From Nymphaea colorata (taxonomy: Eukaryota > Streptophyta > Magnoliopsida > Nymphaeales > Nymphaeaceae), in contig NC_045144.1 in the NCBI RefSeq assembly GCF_008831285.2, forward strand, positions 13,753,858 to 13,817,857: a stretch of DNA of 64,000 nucleotides, given 5' to 3'. Made by a program: the position numbers and the translations under genes. The notes beneath the pieces are model-generated. The model was not told the origin of the DNA. It saw nothing but the letters and a program-made list of their open reading frames with translations, and ran no database searches. Every line of letters begins with the position of its first letter. Positions within the stretch are counted from its first letter, which is position 1. Of the stretch, positions 57,318 through 64,000 are shown in pieces.

Positions 57318-60300
57318 TGTTCGCACCCCACTCCCTTTTCAAGAAGGTCGAAATGCGAGTCAGCAAAATTCTTTTAAAATTGGGGTTTTGAGAAAATTTT
57401 CAAGAGAAAGGGATCCGCTCGTCGGTACGAGGTCCAACCGTTCCTACCGCCTTTAACAGGGGTAATTAGACCAAGGACTAAAGATCATTTGGATCATATA
57501 CGAGTTATTGATGTAAGTCCTATATGCTTATGCATTGAGGTTTTGGATTCAAGAACCGAAATTCATTTTTTTGAATAAATGAATTTGAATATTGGGGGTT
57601 TTCAAGTTGGTTTAAAATCCTTTGTTTTGGTGTTATTTGAAACACATAATTCTTGAGGATTTTTGAAGATTTGGAATTGAGTTCTTTGTTGTGAACTCTA
57701 GATGATGATGATCATCTTATGATAAAAATTGATTTTGAACTCTTCTTTTGTCAAATCATGTGATTTGTAGAATTCATTCTTTTGAAAGAACATAGGTTCC
57801 AAATTGTTAGAAAACATGTTGTTTTTCAAATGCACTTTGGCCAAAAGATTATGAATGCATTGCTTGTGTTTTCTTTTGAAGTTAAGTGAAGTTTACAAAT
57901 TCTCATTGCAATATGACTTGGTCACTTTTTGCAACTTAAATTTGAATCACTTAATTTCTTGAGAATGTGCATGTGGTGCCATTGATTTTGAGTGAAAGTG
58001 AATGCATGAAACGAGAATGGAAACTATATGGAACATTCATTCTTCTCTCTCTCATAATCCATCAAGATTCATTCATATGAAACATACATTCTTCACTCCC
58101 TCATAATCTCTCAAAGTCCGTATTGCACGTCATACAATCTATACATGAAGATTGATTAAAATGTAGGACTTTCTCTATATGTGCTCATTATATGATTAAG
58201 CACATGAATTAGAGATGTAGTCCATAAGCTTGAGGCTTGACATAAAATTATCAAAATGATGAAAATATATAAATGATGTCAAGTTCAATCTTTGAAACGG
58301 ATGGGAGACATGGATGACGTCCACTTTTGTCTCAAAATAGCTAAAAATCAGACCTTGTGTTGATTTAAATAGCTGAAAATTGTGGACATTGATTCCAATA
58401 AGGACTTGTTTCTTAGATAGAAACAATGAGTTTTTCAAATCTATTCAAATTCCAGATTTCGTAGTAATGAAATCATCAACTCCTTTGGATGATTCTAGGA
58501 TGGTTGGTATTTCAAATACGTAAATTTTGATATTCTTAAACCAATTCCTATAAAACATGGTCTGATTTCAACAACATACATACATCTTACGTATGGGTTT
58601 GCTGAAATTAAGTAAAAATGAAATGAAAGTAATTTATAATCTTGCACTAGAAAAATCAATAAAAATGGCCAATTTCCTTAAAGACCGGTTTGGAAACATG
58701 TTCCAACCTGATTTTAAGGGAGGAATGTAATTTTTGACAAGAAATCGGATGCATATATGTACATATATAACAATGTATACATATACGTACCTTACTTTTC
58801 AAAATGAAATTTTATCAAGGGACCGCATGACTCATGAATCATGATGATTCATGGCTGGGTTCTTTTATGTAGGAAGATTGAGAACTTGTTTCAAATCTTC
58901 CCTACTACCCTTGATTAATTAAATTGAAAGACATGAATCAAAATGACTGTGAATAAGAAAGAAAATAAAACAATACTCAAGCTTATTCGTCCATCATTTC
59001 GCCATGCAAGGGTGGATCACATTCATAAAAACGTATCCATCCCTTATAGGCATTTTCATCATACGTGATGTAGCAAAATCACTTTCTCACCGTGGGATTC
59101 TCTCATGGTAGGGAGTTCAAAATGGTATTAAGTTGGTTCCTTTGAAAGGGACGTGGCCTTGGGGCCCATTTCGAAATTTGATACTTGGGTTCATATTTAA
59201 GAAAAACCGACATATGCATGCATTATGCATTAACATGTACATTGAAGCGTAGGTTTCCCTTAGCTGGACATCATTCCCAGCCGTAAGCAAATGAAAATAA
59301 ACCCTCCCACGAATTGTTGGAATTAAAATAAATCAACAATAAGCTAAAGTAGAAGAGAAGTGAGTTAAGATCACCTACCTTGCGGTCGGTCTTGATGTTT
59401 GTCTTTCGTCTTCACTTGTTTTCTAACCCAAGCAATCCTAAGCAAGAATCCAACCGTGGATTCAAGCTTAGCAAAGCTAGAATAAGAAATAGCTTGCTTG
59501 CTGGAATTTGGAGTGGTAAAGAGGGCTTCTCACGACGAAAATCCTAAGTAAGGGTTCACTTAAGCACCCTAACTTAGCAAAATCAATGGGGAGAATAGAA
59601 GAAAGTGAAGAAGAGAATGGGAGAAAAAGGGGAAGGGGGCTTGGACGAACCTCTTCTCTCTTCCTTGGCTTCTCCCTCCTAGCTCCTTGGCTGCAGCAAT
59701 TTGATAGAATGCTCCAAAATTTCGTCCTCCCCCTTAGTGGCCAAGGGGAGGTTTATATAGAGGAGGAGGTGGGTTCAACCACCTTCTTAACTCACCTTGG
59801 GAACTTACTTAAGACCTTGGGGACTTGTAAAATGAGTTAAATAGACATTAAAGGCTCTAATTGACCATTTCTCAGCCCATTTCCACGAGCTAGGTGGGCT
59901 GGGCTAGGTTTGGACAACTTGGGTTCAGACCTAGGTGACCATTTTGACCAAAATTTTGGACGAAAATGCCCTTACACAGGGTTTTGCCCTTATTTTATAC
60001 TATTTATTTTTTTTTTGTTTGAAATCGAGCTTATAAGGTTAAAACCTAGTTACTAAGCTCCAAATGCCATTGAATTATGATAATTAAATTTAAATTTTAA
60101 TAAAATTTAAAAATTTTATCAAATTTGGTTCGAAAAGGGTATTTTCGTCCAAAACTTGATTGAAAATGGATTTCAACTGAATCAAACTTTCACTTGAGAA
60201 ATTCAATTTAAATTTGGTATTTGATTCAAGCATTTGACAAATTCAAATGTTTATTTGCCTTTCATAAACCATTTTAGGCTTTTTAATCTTAAGTTGACCG

Positions 60301-61142
60301 CAGAAGGGCAAAATTGTCCAAATTGATCAATTTCGACCAATTGACCAAAGTCAAAGCTCATTTGCAAGTAGTTTGACTTTATTTGAGGTAATTTGATAAA
60401 TTTGGGTCAAGAAAGCTCTTAATTGAGCTAAATTGTACTTTGACTGAGTTTAGTCAAAGTGGGTTTGGTTCGGTCAAAGTCTATTTTCGTCCATTAATTG
60501 GATCATGAGACAGACTTACGTTTTGACTATGTTGAGCCCATTGTGACCGAACCTAGCTGGAATTGGCACCACATTTGAGTGCACCCGGGTCAAACCTACT
60601 TGGATTAAGTAGGTTAGGTGAGTTTGACCAGTCTAGTAATTGCTTCCTTGGAAATGATTTTTTTCTTTAAGGAGGATCTGGTTAAAGAAGAGAGAGAGAC
60701 ATAAATGTCTCTCTTTTCCTAGGTTTCTCCTTTATTTCTTCTTGAAAATGACTTTTCTTCAATTAATTTGAGAGAAAATATTTATTTATTATTTTTTTTT
60801 GACATGGAGGGGGGCATGGCCCCTGGGGAGGGCTCTTGACCACACGGGCTAGGTGGGGCCCACACGTGGGTCCCACGTAGCATTTTAGACTGAATTAGAT
60901 CCAATTCTTGGATTAAGTCAAAATTTGTATTTTGCAATTGGATTTGGATTTCAAATGACATTTGCAATTGAATTTGGACTCGTAATCCTGCATTGGGATT
61001 CGTGTATCGGGTTAAATTCACGATTTGAATCTAATTGTTCTTTAGATTCGAAATTGGCTTTGAAATTGCAAATTTTCACAATTCTTTTGTGAAATTTTCA
61101 CATTGCTTCAATTTTGATGTGGAAAAATTTGGGGTGTTAACA
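57318..61142 (-). repeat. 5' LTR of the gypsy element (3825 bp)
   Basis: On the minus strand it starts TGTTAACACCCC at 61142 and ends GGGGTGCGAACA at 57318. The ends form an imperfect 12-bp inverted repeat (10 of 12 match), and the primer-binding site follows after two bases. Length is unusually large and typical of Ogre-type elements. A diverged piece of such an LTR lies at 33360-33990. No coding frames of note (an 84-codon one at 59586 is non-domain). Confidence 0.85.
59752..59760 (-). promoter_or_regulatory. TATA box in the gypsy LTR (candidate)
   Basis: Minus strand CTATATAAAC with a C-rich flank (CTCCTCTATATAAACCTCCCC region). Transcription would start about 25-30 bp further along the minus strand, near 59725, giving a U3 of about 1.4 kb. 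Inferred from sequence only. Confidence 0.55.
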
Positions 61143-61284
61143 CCTGTTTTTTCACTAGATAGTGTACCACATCTCAGAAAAAACTATGTGATGACTTGGT
61201 GGAGTACATTACATCACAGGCCTCACTAACAAGGCCAAATCAGATGAAGAAGAAAACAGAAACCGTTGACATTGACAATGTAGA

Positions 61285-64000
61285 ATGCGATAAACACTCA
61301 AACAAAACATAATGTGACAAAGACATTGCATGGACTAAATTTATGGAAAAAAAACATTCGCTAAGAGGGGATAAGCATTATGAGAAAACAAATTGTAATA
61401 ATAAATAACATGATTGTTGCACGAGATAATGAAATTAAATGCAACAACAACATTATACGAACTGGTTTTACGATAACAACATGTTTACCAAGAAACGATA
61501 GGCCATCAGACAAAACAAATTGTGATAACATAGCTACAGGATTCATTTTACAAAACTTTCAAATAAATTTCTATTTAGAGGGATACAATAAACACTTCGA
61601 AAAATTAAATACGACAATAATTGCATAGACTGGTTTTGCAATAACAACTCGTTTACCAAGAGCAATATTTACTACAACAAAAAAAATCATGCGACAATGC
61701 ATCTGCAGGACTCATTCTATGATACATTGAAATAAATTCGTGTTTACATGAATGCGATAAACACTTGGAAAAATAATATGCAACAACAAAACTATATGGA
61801 TTGATTTTACGATAACAACATGTTTAATAAGAGGCGATATTTACTACGACAAAAAAAATCATGCGATAGTGTAACTATAGGATTCGTTTTACAACACACT
61901 CAAACAAATTCATGATTATAAGGACGCAATAATCACTTGAAAAAATTAAATGCAATAATGACATTGTATAGACTAGTTTACGATAAAAAAATATTTACTA
62001 AGAGAGGATAAACACTAAAAAAAAATTAAATGCAACAACGACACTGTATGAATTGGTTTTACGATATCAATGCATTTATTGAGAGGCAATATTTACTACT
62101 ACAAAGACTTGTGCCAAATGCAACTACAGGATTCATTTTACAATACACTCAAATAAATTTGTATTTACAAGGACACAATAAACACTTGGAAAAATTAAAT
62201 GTGACGATACTATATAGATTGATTTTATCATAAAAAGGTGATTACTATGAGGCAATAAGTAGTCGTATAGAATAGATTGCGATAACAGAACTGCAGGCCT
62301 CGTTTATAGTCAAATAAGCTCGTGTTTACAAGCACATAATAAGTACTCCAAAAAAAATTAATGCGACAATGACACTTATAGACTAGTTTTACGATAAGAA
62401 CACATTTACTACAAGGCGATATTTACTATGACACTAAATGCGTGCAATAATGCAACTATAGGTTCAAATAAATTTGTGTTTACAAGGACGTGAAAACACT
62501 TGAAACAATTAAATGCGACAATCACATTGTATGGACTGGTTTTACGATAACAAGACATTTACTAAGAGGCAATAAGTAGTTTGACAAAACAGATTGTGAT
62601 AGAGCAACTTCAGGATTCTTTTTACAATACACTCAAATAAATTTGTGTCTACAAAGATGCAGTAAGTACTCAAAAAAATTTAATGAGACAATGACACTGT
62701 ATGAACTTGTTTTACGATAACAATGCATTTACTAAGAGACAATATTTACTATGACAAAAAATCATGTGATAAGACAACTATAGGATTCGTTTTACTACAC
62801 ACTAAAATAAATTCATGTTTACAAGGATGCTATAAGCACTGGTAACAATTAAATGTGATGACAATACTTATGGATTAGTTTTCCAATAACAGGGTATTTA
62901 CTAAGAGGTACCAGTTGGACTAGACAAAACAGATTATGATAACACAACTATAGGATTCGTTTCACGATACATTCAAATAAATTCATGTTTACAAGGACAC
63001 AATAAACACTTGAAAAAATTAAACACGACAATGACACTATATGGACTAGTTTTCTGATAACAATGCATTTACTAAAAGACGAGACTATGACAAAAAAAAT
63101 CATGTGATAATGCAACTATAGGATTCATTTTACGATACACTCAAATAAATTCATGGTTACAAGGTTAAGATAAACAATTAAAAAAATTAAATGCGACGAC
63201 ACTATATGGATTGGTTTAAAAAAAAGACATTTAATAAGAGTAGATAAGCACTCAAAAAAATTTAAATGCGACAACGACATTGTATGGACTTGTTTTACAA
63301 TAAACTCAAATAAATTCATGTTCATAAAGATGCGATATGTACTCAAACAAATTTAATGCGACATGGCACTGTGTGGACTGACTTTAAGATAAAAACATGT
63401 TCATTGAGAGGTAATATTTACTACGACAAAAAATTATGCGATAACACAATTGTTGGATCTATTTTATGATACACTAAAATAAATTTGTGTTTATAAGGGT
63501 GCGATAAGCACTCAAGATAATTAAATACAAAAATGACATTGTATGGATTTGTTTTATGATACCAAGGTGTTTGCTAAGGGGCGATAATCAGTTGGACAAA
63601 ACAGATTACGAAAACGCAACTGTAGAATTCGTTTTTACGATATATTCAACTAAATTTTTTGTTTACAAGGACGTAATAAGCACTCAGAAAAATTTAATAT
63701 GACAACAATATTGTATGCACTAGTTTCACGATAACAATGCGCTTACTAGGATACGATATTTACTATGACAAAAAATCATGTGATAATGTAACTGCTGGAT
63801 TGTTTTGTGATACACTCAAATAAATTCATGATTACAAGGATGCGATAGACACTCGAAAAAGATTAAATGTGACAACATTATATTGATTGGTTTTACGATA
63901 ACATGGTGTTTACTAAGAGGCGATAAACAGTCGGACAAAACAGATTGTGATAACGCAATTGCAGGATTCATTTTACAATACACTAAATTTGTGTTTAGAA
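61285..64000. repeat. Satellite array, about 170-bp unit
   Basis: The phrase GGATTC(G/A)TTTTACGATACAC...CAAATAAATT recurs at about 61549, 61710, 61888, 62130, 62298, 62460, 62613, 62785, 62952, 63121, 63290, 63450, 63625, 63797 and 63965, mostly 160-178 bp apart. Each unit also has a second phrase GGACTGGTTTTACGATAAC about half a unit away, plus AAGGATGCGATAAGCACT and AATTAAATGCGACAACGAC. About 16 units, diverged, running off the window. Unit length and dimer-like half-units resemble nucleosome-sized plant satellites. Non-coding; frames here are artefacts. Confidence 0.9.

Larger units (their letters stand above)
51383..61142 (-). mobile_element. Large Ty3/gypsy retrotransposon (Ogre/Tat-like), truncated by gap
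   Basis: On the minus strand, in order: 3.8-kb LTR (61142-57318), primer-binding site at about 57315-57297, leader, intact plant-mobile-domain ORF (56548-55337), gag (55153 to about 53490), protease with G-patch (to 52585), and RT (52465-51383), where the gap starts. A very long LTR, an extra ORF between LTR and gag, and RT/PR motifs of the Tat branch (FSFMDGYSGYNQI, LIDGGASLNICP) all point to the Ogre/Tat lineage. Frameshifts break gag, gag-PR and RT. The visible part is 9.8 kb; a full Ogre element would be well over 15 kb. Confidence 0.88.

Noticed and set aside
57318-61142. Host genes in the long LTR (80-84 codon frames)
   Set aside because: LTR ends and primer site show this is one repeat; frames have no domains.
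61285-64000. CRISPR-like regular repeats
   Set aside because: Units are about 170 bp, diverged over their length with no conserved short repeat and unique spacer; this is a satellite in a plant genome.

Overview
The window is nuclear DNA of a flowering plant. It is AT-rich and low in genes, and contains two 100-N assembly gaps (6319-6418 and 51283-51382). Plant origin is supported by plant-type Ty1/copia and Ty3/gypsy retrotransposons, plant LINEs, an L-type lectin receptor kinase (LecRK) relic, and relics of a plant DUF810/MUN (PATROL1, 'unc-13 homolog') gene. I cannot name the species. I found no intact host gene and no RNA gene.

Layout. 1-6318 (copy A) and 14190-20526 (copy B) are near-identical copies of one block about 14.19 kb apart. 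Each holds unclassified sequence, a LINE 3' end, and a truncated minus-strand copia relic with an LTR. Shorter copies of parts of the block lie at 6737-7380 (C) and 24608-26060 (D). Between A and B, a LINE (7381-8310 plus 13169-13490) is interrupted by a complete but mutated copia element (8311-13163). That element has two 300-bp LTRs, a 5-bp target-site duplication (GAGTT), an initiator-Met-type primer-binding site, and gag-PR-INT-RT-RNaseH order.

20527-33350: a locally duplicated UTR-like stretch, an internally deleted LINE, copy D, and DUF810 exons in scrambled order (middle, N-terminal, C-terminal). A minisatellite follows (31885-32730) with degenerate AGCGGTG/TCGCCGG dyads.

33360-51282: a fragment related to the LTR of the large gypsy element, two related fold-back repeats (34270-34740 and 37300-37760), and the LecRK pseudogene (37919-39819). 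After these come a degenerate copia relic joined to a LINE relic (41640-46300), then AT-rich non-coding sequence with microsatellites and MITE-like ends.

51383-61142 (minus strand): a large Ogre/Tat-like Ty3/gypsy element cut at its 3' side by the second gap. It has one 3.8-kb LTR, a primer-binding site, an intact 403-codon ORF with a plant mobile domain (PMD), then frameshifted gag, protease with a G-patch motif, and RT. From about 61285 to the window end runs a satellite array of roughly 170-bp units built from two related half-units.

The genes do not form a pathway. The window is layered transposon insertion, duplication and decay. The best candidate for an under-described system is the PMD-carrying, G-patch-containing retroelement.
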